Source of the DNA: Petunia secreta
Lineage: Eukaryota > Streptophyta > Magnoliopsida > Solanales > Solanaceae
DNA length: 64,000 nt
Direction: 5' to 3'
NCBI GenBank assembly: GCA_029990175.1
Contig: JARKIP010000005.1
Location: forward strand, 73,006,001 to 73,070,000
Shown: one piece after another, positions 24,531-37,202 of the stretch
Layout: each line of letters begins with the position of its first letter
How positions within the stretch are numbered: position 1 is the stretch's first letter
Program-made: the position numbers and the translations under genes
The notes under the pieces: model-generated
What the model was told of the DNA's origin: nothing
The model's database searches: none
What the model saw: only the letters and a program-made list of their open reading frames with translations

Positions 24531-25093
24531 CAACAACAAACCCAGTGTGGGGTTTGGGGAGGGTGAGATGGACGCAGACCTTACCCCCACCAAGATGGAG
24601 AGGTTGTTTTCCGAAGACCCTCAGCTAGAGAGGAATAGCACTAAGAATAGCAAATAACAAGAGGCATAATGATGTAACATAATAGCAGATAACGATACAA
24701 AAACTAAGTATAACCTAAGTGAACAAAATAAGCACGTCGTAAAAATATGAAAAAATAGAGATAGCAAATATACATGATATCATACGAATGCATATAAAAC
24801 CTATAACTCCCAACTGCAATTTAATCTTCTACCCTAATCCTCGACCTCTATGCTTTCCTATCTAAGGTCATGTCTTCGGTGATCTGGAGATGAGCCATAT
24901 CCTGTCTAATTACTTCAGCCCAATTCTTCTTCGGTCTACCTCTGCCTCTCCGTAAACCCAGCACTGCCAACCTCTCGCACCTCCTCACTGGGATATCTGT
25001 GCTCATTCTCTTCACATGACCGAACCACCGCAGTCTCGCTTCGCGCATCTTGTCCGTTGCTGATGCCGCACCCACCTTATCGCGCACCTTAAA
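24531..25093 (-). mobile_element. RTE-type LINE, 5'-truncated copy 2 with target duplication
   Basis: Minus-strand coding of the RT C-terminus (RDKVGAASATDKMREAR, RRCERLAVL, RGRGRPKKNWAEVI, ITEDMTLDRKA) and a TTG-type tail near 24531. A perfect 16-bp direct repeat AAATTGGTGCCTTTTA flanks it (24515-24530 and 25094-25109), a typical product of target-primed reverse transcription. About 560 bp remain. Confidence 0.85.
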
Positions 25094-25480
25094 AAATTGG
25101 TGCCTTTTAAGTTTTGAAATTTTGCAACTCACCTGATTTACTTTGAGGAGTTCCAGAGTTTTTCTTGCATTTTGCACCTTTAACATCTACATCATTTTTT
25201 TTCGTTTACATCTTATCCTTTTAAATTCTACAATTTACACCAAACCTATTCATTTTTTCCAACACTTTAAAAGAGTTCAGTTTGTGAGAGGTAAAAAGAG
25301 ATTAATATAATTTCAAAGAGAAGGATTAACTGGAAGGAAAAAAGAAAAGACAATGTATTGTCCAGAACTCAAGTATTCTAGTAAAAGAATAAAAATTTAT
25401 TCCCCATGATGTGGATTCTGATTCTAATTTTCATCAACCAAAGAAAAAGAAACCCAGTACAAGTCCAAACAACTTAAAGC

Positions 25481-26566
25481 TTAAACTTGGTGACGGGTAC
25501 TGCAAACTTTTTGGCATGAGAAGAGGCTTTCTACATAACTACGAATGCTATAAATGGTACTCTCGGTTGGAACTCCCTGAATTTGCAAGTATCTCCAACT
25601 ATTTTTTCTAACATCATAATAGTAACACGCTAAACTATTCGTCTGAACTGCGATAAATACAATCTCGCCGTCACAAGAAGTACATAATGATTTTGCACTG
25701 AACGGTCGCAATTTATCCTCCATGCCTTTCCATTGTAAAGGTAGTCGCATGCTATGACTCTCCCATTCTTCTTTGCCAGCTGAATTTTCTTCTAAAATCC
25801 ACAAATCCTTTTGGCCAGACAAACATGAATAACTGTCCACCAATGCTAATTTGCCCTTCACTTCTATCAACCTGTAATTAATTTGGCGCTCGTCATTTGC
25901 CAATCTGATAACTTTGAAATTTTCAGCTTTTAAATCAAATGCAATTATGACTTTATTCGAGTGATCCATTTGATAGATAACTCCTCTAACGCAAATTTTA
26001 CTTTCACCCCATGGATCAAAATCAACCGTACTTTCAAGTACTCTCCATTCCTCGTCTATGTTTAAAGTGAAAATCCAGTTTCTTATGGGCCCACCTAAAT
26101 CTGTCCGTGTCATCAAAACTTTGTACTTATTTTCTTGTGGTTCATAACCTAGTGAATAATAATATCGAGGGCTGCGTTCGTGAGGAATTATTCTCAATCT
26201 AGGAAGATATATTACTTGTCTTGTACTGTAATTGCCAATTCTAACAGTCATTCCTTCCTCCCAGAGGCAGAACAAACCATTAGCAAGCGCTGAATAGTGG
26301 TAGAGAGTATTAAAGTCCCATCTGGAGGCATTTCCATCTTCCTTTTGCTCTATACTGTATAAACCTTCACGTTTGCGCAGAATGAAATTTGAGCGAGTCA
26401 TAGAGCGACAGTTATGGATAACCATGAAATAAGATTCCGATACAAGGGAATTAAAAAATTTAGAAGCACACTTGAATCGCATCAATGATATAACAGGAAG
26501 CCATGAGAATATTTCAATAATTATTTCTAAGGGAAGAATTGCAGGATTTCTTGTAGTAGGGTTCAT
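25481..26566 (-). CDS. F-box protein with F-box-associated domain
   Basis: An intact single-exon frame of 361 residues. Residues about 10-50 (ILPLEIIIEIFSWLPVISL, then RFKCASKFFNSLV) form the F-box, which binds SKP1/ASK in SCF ubiquitin ligases. The rest (for example the YYYSLGYEPQENKYKVL block and IAFDLKAENFKVIRL) is the beta-rich F-box-associated region that recognises substrates. Plants hold hundreds of such genes and the substrate here cannot be told. The start at 26566 places the F-box at the very N-terminus as usual, and a TATA box stands about 50 bases upstream. Length and lack of introns are normal for the family. Downstream sequence lies close to the RTE LINE copy ending at 25109. 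Confidence 0.9.
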   Translation of the reverse strand: MNPTTRNPAILPLEIIIEIFSWLPVISLMRFKCASKFFNSLVSESYFMVIHNCRSMTRSNFILRKREGLYSIEQKEDGNASRWDFNTLYHYSALANGLFCLWEEGMTVRIGNYSTRQVIYLPRLRIIPHERSPRYYYSLGYEPQENKYKVLMTRTDLGGPIRNWIFTLNIDEEWRVLESTVDFDPWGESKICVRGVIYQMDHSNKVIIAFDLKAENFKVIRLANDERQINYRLIEVKGKLALVDSYSCLSGQKDLWILEENSAGKEEWESHSMRLPLQWKGMEDKLRPFSAKSLCTSCDGEIVFIAVQTNSLACYYYDVRKNSWRYLQIQGVPTESTIYSIRSYVESLFSCQKVCSTRHQV

Positions 26567-26614
26567 CTTATTCTCTGTGTAGAAGACGGCTAAAGGCTAA
26601 ATTAGAATGAGACC

Positions 26615-26624
26615 TTATATAAAC
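26615..26624 (-). promoter_or_regulatory. TATA box of the F-box gene
   Basis: GTTTATATAAGG on the minus strand, about 50 bases before the ATG, a good plant TATA match at normal spacing. Confidence 0.55.
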
Positions 26625-27179
26625 ATTTTGTGTCAACTATAAGTAGGGTTAATCTATTAATGACTAGTTAATAAACTAGAAAATAGTGAAAGAAAACTAA
26701 CAAATGCTGATCATAAGGATAACATTAGTAGTTGGTGAACAAAGAAAATAATAAGAATTCTTTAAGCACTAGAACTCTGATGATGCTATACCCTTTGTTT
26801 GATAGGATTATATTAAAGTTATATATTATTTTGAAAACTAAAAAGTTACTACTCCATTAATTAGTTTTCTACTTATGAATTCTTGAATTGTAATTTTTAT
26901 CCTAACTTTTGTTTAAATGTTGTATAACAGCTCCTATTCTACTCTCATTCAAAAGCAGTTACTATTGAACTATGAAAAGTTTGGACAAATGCTACCGATA
27001 TTCTCAGAATATGAATTTTATAAGAATAAAAAATAATAAAGCATTTACAAGCTTTGAGCATGCAAGTACTGGTAAATAAGATTCCGGTTCCGAATGTACT
27101 TTTGCGCTTTTCTTCGATTGCTGCGGCAGAGATTACTTTTCAGACAATGATTATAGGACTAAGGACGGTGGTGTCTGCG
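26625..27179. other. AT-rich intergenic region
   Basis: Upstream region of the F-box gene. Nothing further supported. Confidence 0.3.
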
Positions 27180-27492
27180 TTTCAGTCAAGCACGATTACA
27201 TAAAATAGGACTTATAAAGTTATCTATGTTTGAGTTTTTCACATAATTAATTAACTAAAAATAATTATTTCAATATACTCGCATAGATGGTCATTAAAAG
27301 ACAATATGATTTCAATAAAAGTGTCTATCATTAGCATTTTGAGCTTTTAGTTGAACGGAAGAATTTGATTTGAAGATGTATTAATGACATAATTAAGCAA
27401 GCAATTTATTTAATCTTTAATTATTGAAGCTTTTAGGTGAAAAAGAATAACTCAACTGGACATGATAAATATGTTTGTGCTAAAGAAATAAA
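27180..27492 (+). repeat. Left half of a dispersed repeat split by a Helitron
   Basis: Matches the pectinesterase intron-1 repeat (about 16190-16490) in order and orientation, ending in GAAATAAA at 27492. Confidence 0.65.
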
Positions 27493-28474
27493 TCATAATA
27501 TAATAATATAATACTACTATAAAAGCATGAACTCCTAAAATCAAATATTGAAATACAAAAATACCAGTTTAAGGTAAAATCTTAATTTAGTTTACCTAAC
27601 GGCAAGTATCAGCAAACAAGTCGTTATTTCGTTGACAAGTTCCATATTTCATCAATAGACGTGTCCTGTGCAAATCTACTTTCCAACCAGTAGCGCTTTT
27701 GGGAGTTGCAGAGAATTAGTGTAACGCTTAGGAATTACAGCGGTTCAAATTGTCACTTCCTTATCATTTTTACTAGAAAGAGAACACACCTTCATAATAC
27801 TAATTCATGTTAAAAAATATATATTAATTGTCAATTCACCTCATGACTTCTCTAAATTGTGTTTTCAATGATGCCAACACCTATGCATGAAGTTCGCAAA
27901 AATTATGGTGCATCTACGTCGCCGCTCAATCATAAGGGTATCCGTTGCGGATCATCAAAAAGTTGACCAGCAAGAAATTTCAAGTTTAATTAGCCTTTCA
28001 TGGAAGGTACTGCCAAAGCCTCATTTGAAAAGGTAAATTTTTGTGTTAGCACCGTTTGATTTCTTTCAACGTTTTCTCCAATAATTGGTGTGCATGATGT
28101 TGGTATACAATTATGCTTAAAATAGAGCTATTTGCATGAAAGGAAAATTGATTGGATTATTTTCTATTATGTGTTGCCTCCAATGTGCCATTTTCTTTAA
28201 GAGGAATTGATTGGATTATATTTTCTGTAATTCTAATTCTACGTAACTCTAATTATACTTCCCATACTAAATAATTTGGTCCTTCTCTTAAACGGGGACA
28301 AATGGAATCCTAAATTGCTTTATCAAGAATTGAGTGAATGGTTATTCTAATTTTTTTTTTTAAACAGAAGGGAAGTTCTTTGTGAGATCACTGAGATGTA
28401 GTAGAGAGTTGGTCATCTACCAGATACTACTAAACAATGCATACAACATTTTTAGTTTCTCCTGGGAAGGATTT

Positions 28475-28927
28475 GTTAGAACTAAATTGTAGATTAGACT
28501 ACAATTACCCCAGGATCTATCATGTCAAATCATCAAGAAAGATTAACTGAAAGCGGAAGCGTACCTAAATCCTTAGGAACTGATGAAGTCCTGCCGTCTC
28601 GCGGTTAGGTCTTCCAAACCATTACGTGGGGCGGCTGTCACTCTTCCAATGATGGGATATCAGAAAAGAAAACCCTACGTCTGGTTTGGGGACCATAACC
28701 CTATTTATAGTTGCACACACTTTATGTATTTCTAATTAAGCCCATCATTTAATTAGAATTACAACCGGGTATCTACACATAAGGATCCATACTTTATGAG
28801 GTATCTTATTAGGCCCATCAACTTTAAACTTTAGTAGATCACTTTAATTGGGCCAACCTTTAATGAAAGCAGTTAACATACACTTATTATTGATACATAT
28901 ATATGTGTAAGTCCATAAATTCTTACA
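28475..28927 (-). repeat. Copia 3' LTR
   Basis: 453 bp. Near-identical partner at 33983-34436; adjoins the polypurine tract. Confidence 0.92.
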
Positions 28928-30978
28928 ATCTCCCACTTGGACTACACATATATACACATAGCCTTATAATTGTATATCACCTTATGAGCTCCAAATATTT
29001 GCTACCATAAACTGAAGTACCTCTAAACAATCTCGTCCATCAATCATGTCAATATAGAACCAAGGCGGCTTTCGCTACATGTATATCGTAACTAAACCTT
29101 CCTTGATCACATATATCAACATAACCAAATGACATAGATCAAGCATGGATGTGTAGCGTGGAAATTACATGTTATGTGATCTAGACATATCTATTTCCAA
29201 CTGGTCCAATCGAAAAATAAGTCAGAGTGGAGAATTTACCAAATAATTTATTTCTGCAGAAATATCCTTAAATTGAAACTGTAAACCTGAAACCATAAAC
29301 CGAAAACTGAAGTGTGTCTATATCAAAATAACATTGAAAGGTTACAAACTCCCACTGAAACTGAATATCCTTAAATTACATGCCACCTCTATGAGCATTG
29401 TGCTCATGAAAAGCCTTCGGTGGTAGTCCCTTAGTATGTGGATCCACAATATGGAGTTTGTTACTTTATGTTCTATAGACACCTGACCACTCTGAACTCT
29501 AACTTTAACAACCAGGAACTTTATGTCAATGTGCTTTGACTTTACCGAACTTCTGTTGTTATTGGAATATGAGACTACTAACTTATTGTCACAAAATAAC
29601 TTTAGTGTCTTTTAACTTCATCCTTAACTGTAGCCCAGTGACAAGATTTTGCAGTCATATTCCATAGTACGATGCTTTATAACGTGCTATAAACTTAAAC
29701 TGTCATGGCGAAATGAGCTACGAGTGTCCATATAACACTCTTCCTGATATAACTCATCCACCAAGTATACAAATAGAGCCTTTGCACTATCTTGGCATCT
29801 AGTGAAGTCGGTATCTGAATACTTTATTATCTTTAACTTTTCCGACCTCCTGTATGTGAGCTTAAAATCATTGTTCTCTGTAATTACAACATAAATCTTT
29901 GGCTACTCCTTAATTCTTAATTTCAGCATTACTCAAATATATGCAAAACATCCCAATAATGCACGCAATATTTGAACACATACAAACGTAAGTATGCATT
30001 AGACATCTGTAACTAAAGCACAATAAATCTTTTGTATTTTCTTAATTACAAAATCATTCTTAGAGTACTGTTTGAGACTGAACCTTTCTTCTTTAGCATA
30101 GGGGCATTGCCTGATTTGAAATCTTGCATATCAAATCTTTAATACCTTTTGAATATAGGCTTTTGTGATAATCCAAAAGTTCCTCGAGAGTAATCTCGAT
30201 GTATCTGAATCCTTATTCAAAACTTGCATCACTAAGATATTTTATCTCAAAATTCTTTATCAAAAATATCTTGAACTTACACAACAAGCCTATATCGTAT
30301 GGACCAAGAAGTATATCATAGACATACAAAATCAGAGAAATATGCTTACTTCCACTGACCTTGTGGTATACAAAATAATCACCAAGATTTATCTCGAATC
30401 CAAATGAGACAATAAATTAATGAAATTTGTGATACCATTGATAAGACGCTTGTTTAAACACATAGATGGATTTCTTTAATTTGCAAATCATTGATTTTGC
30501 ATTATAAAATACAAAGTTTTCTAGTTTCACATTTCCTCATCAAAATAACCATTGAGAACAATAATATTGTATCCATCTAGGTAGCTTAATATCAAAATAT
30601 TTGATTAATGCCATTATAGTCCTGAAAGATTCTTTCAATGAAGCCGAAGAGAAAGTCTCTTTATAATTAATGTCTTCTTATTTCTTAGTGAAGCTTGTAG
30701 CGATAAGACGTACCTTATACCTATCCATGTTGCCTTTCGAATCCCTTTTGGTTATAAATATCCATTTTCAACCAATGAGCTTCGCTCCTTCAGCCAACTG
30801 GACAAGGTCTCGCACATCATTATCCTTTATGTGCTTCATCTCTTTATTCATGGTATCCTTATACCTTTGAGAGTTAGAAATTTTTATGGCTTGACAGAAG
30901 TTAACTGAATCATCTTCCATCATTCCAATGCCAACTTTATGTTCTTAGAGAAATACAATATTAAATTGCACTTCTCAT

Positions 30979-31014
30979 CTCTCTCTCTCTCTCTCTCTCT
31001 CTCTTATCTTTTTA
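30979..31014. repeat. (CT)n microsatellite
   Basis: Uninterrupted CT dinucleotide run of about 36 bp inside the Copia interior. Confidence 0.95.
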
Positions 31015-33982
31015 ATGGCATTGGTTCTTGAGTTTGTTCTTTGGGAATAACCTTTTGAACGTGAAGTTCAATGATACTGTCTTGATCCGGAGTTGCTTAT
31101 TGAGCTATTTCAGGTATAGAAAACTATTCCTGAGCACAGTCAATAGCAATCTGAGGAATATCAACATATTCCTTTTCCAAGACAATGTCTTTTATTCTTT
31201 CTTTCCCCAAACTCAATATCCTCAAAGAACCGTACATTATTCGTCTCGTAATAGCTTTATCTGTGGGATCCTAAAACTTGTAACCCCTGAACTTTTCAGA
31301 GTATCCAATAACATAGCAACTGAAAGTTTCTTTGTCCAGTTTTCATTTCTTTTAGCCTAGAAGGCCTTGCTTTAGCTGGACAACCCTAAATGTGTAAATA
31401 CTTTAAACAAGACTAATTTTTATCCAAAACACATAAGGGATCTTTTCAGTTGCCTTTAGTCGGAACTCTGTTAAGTAATAAGTTGCGGTTTTTCTAATGA
31501 ATTAAACAAAGAAAACCACCTCTTGAAAACTTATCTATGAACCTTACGGGATATAGATGACAATTGAAAGAAACTGTAGAGAATGGTCCACAAATACCAA
31601 ATCTATAAAGGTTTCAAGATATATAATTTATTGTTGGCTCCAAATTTCTTAAGATTTATTTGTTTCCTTTTATGCGATTTACGCATATATTAAATTCTAA
31701 ATAAAATTTCACAGGATCGAGAATGCCGTTGGACACAAATATCTTATTCTCCTTTTTGGAAATAGGACGTAGTATGTTGTTTTATAACGAAGCAAAATCT
31801 CACAAGTTATAGTTAACATGCAAGGATTCTTTAAATAAAGTGATTTTATTAAAAATTTTAGATTATTGTAACCTCAAAACTCGGATCAACCAATTTTGAA
31901 TTATGAAAGAGACAATATTTTTCATATCAAATGAACAACAATAACCAAACTTGTCCAACCTTGAAATGAAAATCAAATTCCGTTTAAAGAAACAGAACAA
32001 CATAAGTCTCAGTCAAATTCAAATATAATGTAGTTCTTAACAATAATCTAAGAGTTCCAATAGCTCCAACCTTAACTGACTTGTTGTCACCATCATAGAT
32101 GTGTCTTTCACCATCATTAGGCTTTCGACAATTCATACATCCTTGCATAAACGTACTGGTGTGAGATATTGTACTAGAATCTATCCATCATATATGTCTT
32201 GGTAACGAAACCAGACTAACCCCATAATAAATAAAGTTTATAAGAACATCCTAATAACTGCAACTCCACTGAAGAAACAACTCCCCTTAGTTAATTCTTT
32301 ATATTATTATCGTAACCACAATTTTCATACTTTATGAACCTTATTGAAATTTGGTTTGTCAAGAGTGTATAATTTTTATATTTTCATTCTTGACAAATTT
32401 ATCTTTTCAATTTCGGTCATTAATTTCTTAATTGTCATAATCTTGTTAGACATAATGCCCCTGAATGTTCCTGAAATGGCTTTCTTCATGATAATTATAG
32501 ACATGCATTTTGATCTCTCCCACCTTTCAGTCTCCCTCTTTTGATCAGAGGTACTCTTATATGTAAAAAAAAGGTGGAGAATTCATCTTTAATGTTATGT
32601 CAATATCCATAACTTCGAGGTTTATGTAAGTTCTCTAGTCATAATTTACGATTAAAGCCATTTAACTTAAAGATTGAGGGGATGTTGGCAATAATATTGT
32701 CAGAAGTAACTGTAGCTAAATCAGAGAACAACCAATGACAAAATAAGCTCACATAAGACTTAAATCGTACTGAAAATAAATTTGAATAAAGGTAAACCCC
32801 ATCTCAAGATACCGGACACTCCATTAATATTTCATCTTTGGACAAAATATTAACTTGTAAGTGATATCTTGACGTGGTAATCAAACAATGATAATAAAGA
32901 TGTCGAATAGTAAATCTTCCTTTGGGCCGATTCATTATTCACATGTAAAACCAAATAATCACCACATGTTTATTACCACAAGAATGCACTTGCAATTCTG
33001 TCAAATATTGACCTTCCTTTGGGCCGATCAATATTCACATAAGTTACATGTACACAACCTTTTACATTTTAAGACAAGTAAATCTCCACAAGAGAGGTCA
33101 CTTTGGCGACATCGAGCTTCAATTTATTTATCTCAAAATACATACAACCATACCAAATATTCAAATTTAAATTCACCAAAAGAAAAACATAATTCTTCAA
33201 GCCAAAATTGGGTTACGGTGGGCCCAAAATAAAATGCTTAAACTTTTGGCTTGAGATTTAGCTTAAAAGGAATGCTGCCAGTATTTATTTTAATTGCCAA
33301 AACAAAGAATTAAAGTAACAAACTGAAGGATTGCCCTAACGGGCCTTTGATGGTTTTAGATTTGATTACAATTCTTTGTGCTGCTAAAGCAGCTCTTCAA
33401 CCTTCAAACTATTGGCCAAAATATAAATACAAACTTTTCATTGAGTTTCCCTCGAGCAAACATTATAATATTCACGCCTCAGCTAAATCCTTTTCCTTAA
33501 TTTCTATTTCTTTTCTTTTAGGAAAAACTTTAGTTGAGGAACTTAAACCCAACTTTTCTGGCGGCAATACCATACGACGTTTAATGCTTCTGAAAAGGCT
33601 AAATTCTTTTGGGCAATAGCACCTTTAAATTTACTTTAGTGTTCCGTAAACTTTTTGGGAAATACTTTCAGTCACGAAACAATGACTACAATATATCTTT
33701 TTTTTTTTATTATAATTTTGTGAAAACAGTTTTACGCCACAATAAAGCGGCAACCTAATCAGCCACCTTTTTATTTTATTTTATTAAGTAATGAAAAGAT
33801 TCTCCAACACAACACTTATATTCAGAAGATCTAATTCTCAACTTATCCTTTCGGCCAAATCATTTTCTCATTAGGTGTGTATTGCCGTAGTGTGGCTTAT
33901 TCTACCAAATTCCTTAATAAAAACGATTATTTTTCTAGAAAATTCTCAATGATTCAACATAATAAAGGCTCTTGATACCACT

Positions 33983-34436
33983 TGTTAGAACTAAATTGTA
34001 GATTAGACTACAATTACCCCAGGATCTATCATGTCAAATCATCAAGAAAGATTAACTGAAAGCGGAAGCGTACCTGAATCCTTAGGAACTGATGAAGTCC
34101 TGCCGTCTCGCGGTTAGGTCTTCCAAACCATTACGTGGGGCGGCTGTCACTCTTCCAATGATGGGATATCAGAAAAGAAAACCCTACGTCTGGTTTGGGG
34201 ACCATAACCCTATTTATAGTTGCACACACTTTATGTATTTCTAATTAAGCCCATCATTTAATTAGAATTACAACCGGGTATCTACACATAAGGAGCCATA
34301 CTTTATGAGGTATCTAATTAGGCCCATCAACTTTAAACTTTAGTAGATCACTTTAATTGGGCCAACCTTTAATGAAGGCAGTTAACATACACTTATTATT
34401 GATACATATATATGTGTAAGTCCATAAATTCTTACA
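33983..34436 (-). repeat. Copia 5' LTR
   Basis: 454 bp. Contains CTATAAATAGGG on the minus strand as its promoter TATA; adjoins the primer-binding site. Confidence 0.92.
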
Positions 34437-34898
34437 GGATTATCATAATATAGAAGTGTTTTAAGATGTTCTCCCTCAACATGAGTAATTGCTGGATCTT
34501 CCCTTAGAGCCTATATGATCTTTTTTTTTTGGTTGTTATCAACCTAGCTAACCATCTCCGGTTAATTCCAAATGACAATGAAGTAGAAAGGAAATATCGT
34601 CTGTATGGATCACGTATGTGAGATACGATTCATTACATGTTTGTACTTCATAGAATCAAAATCAATAAAGAACATAAATGTATTTTATTAAACTTTGGTT
34701 TGTCGATCATAGTTGTAGATTCAGACAATATTTAATTTTTCCTGACCTCAAAAAAGAAATACAACGATCTATATCATCATTCCCAAAAACTTGTAGTTTC
34801 TTTCCTACATATATGTATAATAATTTACTTAGTTTACTCATAAAATCACATATTATATGACTTGGCATAAACGTACAATGCACGTGCCGAGAGACTAG

Positions 34899-35060
34899 TA
34901 AATTAATAAAAGTGTACGATGTCGCTCTAACTGAAATGGAAGAATTGCACATCTATATGTGTTAAACAGGTCATGGACGTGGTGAAAATATAGTCAAGTA
35001 AATAAAAAGTAAATATTTAATAGTTTAAGATTTAAAATGAAACATTTGCGTTTTACCAGG
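34899..35060 (+). repeat. Right half of the dispersed repeat split by the Helitron
   Basis: Continues the intron-1 repeat (AAGTGTACGAT, AGGTCATGGACGT, AAGTAAATAAAAAGT) exactly after the Helitron 3' end. Confidence 0.65.
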
Positions 35061-35069
35061 AGTATATAC

Positions 35070-35960
35070 TCGATTCACTTGCATGAATGCTAGGGAAAGA
35101 ACATCCTGGTCGAGTTCGGGGAGTGGCTCATGGACCGTGTCCTACTCAAATATTTGGTCAAACAGCCAATCAGTTTATCGGTGTTTCTTTAGCATAGGCA
35201 TGCAAGTCGAGATCGTCATGTGGAGGAGATGAAGTTGAAGATGTAGAATCTTGGATTATTGGTAAGCTCTGGAGAGCTTTCTGGGAAGATGATTAGTCCA
35301 ACAAGGAATGGAATTACCAGCTGAATTGGCTGATATGGTTAATGCGACGGTACGTATTTTACCTTCATTTTTAAAAAAAAAATATTGTTGGATCAGACAG
35401 TTAAATATGTATTACATCTGTATGTAAGATTTCAAAAATTTATCATGTTACTCAAGCTTCATTAATGCAGTTAAACAATAATGTTTTATGAACATGGTAA
35501 GTACTTATTCTATCATATTTTAACAGCAATGCCATATGGCTTATAGATATAATATTCATATAATAAATTCATATAATAAGTATTTACACTGTATGGAGTA
35601 TGCAACGGAAACAAGAGGTTTTTGACTATAAAGCGCTAATAATGTCTTGCTTCCGCAAATTTTCCTTCTTTTGTTCTAATTAGTAGTTGATGTATGAGTT
35701 GTTTCTAGAATGGTTAATCTCTACTTCAGAGCTCTAAAATGTGATTGAGCAGGTTTTGTATATCCAAAAAATAGTATTATGAAGAAATCTCAGAAGATGG
35801 TAAACTGTTGTTTCTTTCACTAGTCTTGATTTTGCACTAATTATGGCATCACTTTCTTTATATTGCAGGTTTCAGGGGAAGGAAGTGGATCAATTTCACA
35901 GGGTTTAGAGCGTCTGCCCAATCATGATGTTGAAAATCAATATGATACCTAGGCAAGCTG
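35070..35960 (+). pseudogene. Possible CACTA (En/Spm) transposase remnant
   Basis: Around 35090-35330 the text GKEHPGRVRG, then CPTQIFGQT and ACKSRSSCGGDEVED, recalls the C-terminal region of plant Ptta/En/Spm-type transposase proteins. It is broken by stops and by intron-like stretches. A last exon-like piece lies near 35871-35950. GCTGCGAAAG / CCGCTAAA motifs at 36330-36450 resemble CACTA subterminal repeats. No CACTA terminus was found, so the call is tentative. Confidence 0.35.
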
Positions 35961-36450
35961 GAAAAAGAATGTTGTGATAATACTTGTTTCTCGCCGATTT
36001 GGCTTTTGATGGATTCCAGCTTTACTTTTGCTAGCATGAAACTTTTATGGTTCCTTTAATTAGTTTGTTACTAATTTATACTTCTATTGAATTGTTGGAT
36101 GTTGATTCTATTTGAGTAGTTGGATGTTGGATTTATTTGAGTTGTGATATATTTGGTTTAATTTTGAATGGTTGGATATTGGTTTTATTTGAATTGTGAT
36201 ACTAGATATCCATGATAGAGTAGTGAATACGTTTGTGGGTATTTAATTTGCATATTTCCAATTGATATAAAATCAAATTGGCTTGCACAATATGTCAGGA
36301 AGGGTCTAAATTAACAACAGTACAGAGCTGCCGCTAAACAATAATAAAACTGCTGCGAAAGCAATAATTGTTAAAACCACCGCTAAATCAAATTAAATCG
36401 CTGCTAGAACACATTTTGAAGTGGTTGTTCAAGCGGTTGGCCAAAAGCGC

Positions 36451-37202
36451 TGCAAAAGTTTAGGGGGGCTTGGAATCGTGCAAATAAGCTGGAAATAGTT
36501 TTAGATCTGAGGTCTGATAAAGGGGCCGTCAGATCTGGCCAGAATTTGAACTCCGGCGATATTGGTCGAGTCAAACAAGGACTGGGTTAGTAGTGACGCC
36601 GCCGTGAAATCGACCGGTTGTCGCTCCTCCTCCTTTTGACTGGTTCTTTGCCTTTGTTGTTACTGACGTTTCGTTGGTTCTATTTCGCTTGTCACTCTGT
36701 TCGTTTATGGCTACTGCCCGTTTGGTTCACTGTGGTTCTTTTGCTGCATTTTTCCGTTGACTACTGCTCCGTTTGTTTGTTTGTACTGGTTACTATTTTT
36801 TTTCTCCGTTTGGGACAGGTTTTTCTTCTGTTTATTTATTGATTCTTGACTGAAAATGAGAAGTGGAATCGTGGGGTCGCAGTGATGCCGCTACAGCTTG
36901 ATGTCGCTCCTCCACTGCGTCTGGTGGTGTTGCTCGTGCTTTGCTTTGCCGGAAAAATTATTCAGCGGTGGTTGTTCATTATCGTTGTCTGGCTTTGGCT
37001 CATTTATTGTATAATGGTTATCTTACTGGTTTGTTTGACCCTTTACTGGTTCCTGTTGGTTTGACCCGTTACTTGGCTTTTGGGTTTGCTCGACCCGTTA
37101 CTTGGCTTTTGGTTTGCTTGACCAGGTACTTGGCTTTTGTTTGCTTGACCCATTTACTTGACTGAATTATATCTGTTATTAAGGCCCATTTACTTGACTG
37201 GA
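36451..37202. other. Spacer with short tandem repeats
   Basis: Pyrimidine-rich sequence. From about 37048 to 37165 a unit near 26-30 bp (GACCCGTTACTTGGCTTTTG) repeats three to four times. The leucine-rich open frames here (36618-37165) look like chance translations. The sequence resumes at 58018 beyond the gypsy insertion. Confidence 0.4.

Larger units (their letters stand above)
28475..34436 (-). mobile_element. Ty1/copia LTR retrotransposon, young LTRs, decayed interior
   Basis: LTRs at 28475-28927 and 33983-34436 (TG...CA ends) differ by only four substitutions and one 1-bp gap. A 5-bp target duplication GGATT (28470-28474 and 34437-34441) is perfect. The element reads on the minus strand: primer site TGGTATCAAGAGCC (33967-33980, initiator-Met tRNA type) next to the right LTR, and a purine tract AAGTGGGAGAT (28928-28938) next to the left one. 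Protease-region text (CMNCRKPNDGERHIYDGD, about 32085-32150) and RNase H text (LKIIKYSDTDF, about 29820-29860) are recognisable, but the interior is full of stops and shifts. No intact frame remains, so it must have moved with enzymes supplied by another copy. Confidence 0.88.
27493..34898 (+). mobile_element. Helitron carrying a nested Copia element
   Basis: The 5' end TCATAATATAATAATATAAT follows an A. The 3' end is CTAG (34895-34898) followed by T, preceded by a degenerate hairpin (GGCA...CGT / ACG-TGCC, 34864-34888). The host repeat halves on either side (27180-27492 and 34899-35060) are adjacent in the intron-1 copy, which acts as an empty site. Without the nested Copia element the Helitron is about 1.44 kb: 27493-28474 and 34442-34898, plus one GGATT copy. 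I recognise no Rep or gene fragment in those parts. Confidence 0.75.

Noticed and set aside
25411..25611. 66-codon plus-strand frame overlapping the F-box gene
   Set aside because: Antisense to a clear F-box protein; no motif.
36618..37165. Leucine/valine-rich frames that resemble membrane proteins
   Set aside because: Pyrimidine-rich, partly tandem-repeat DNA gives such text by chance; no start context or family match.
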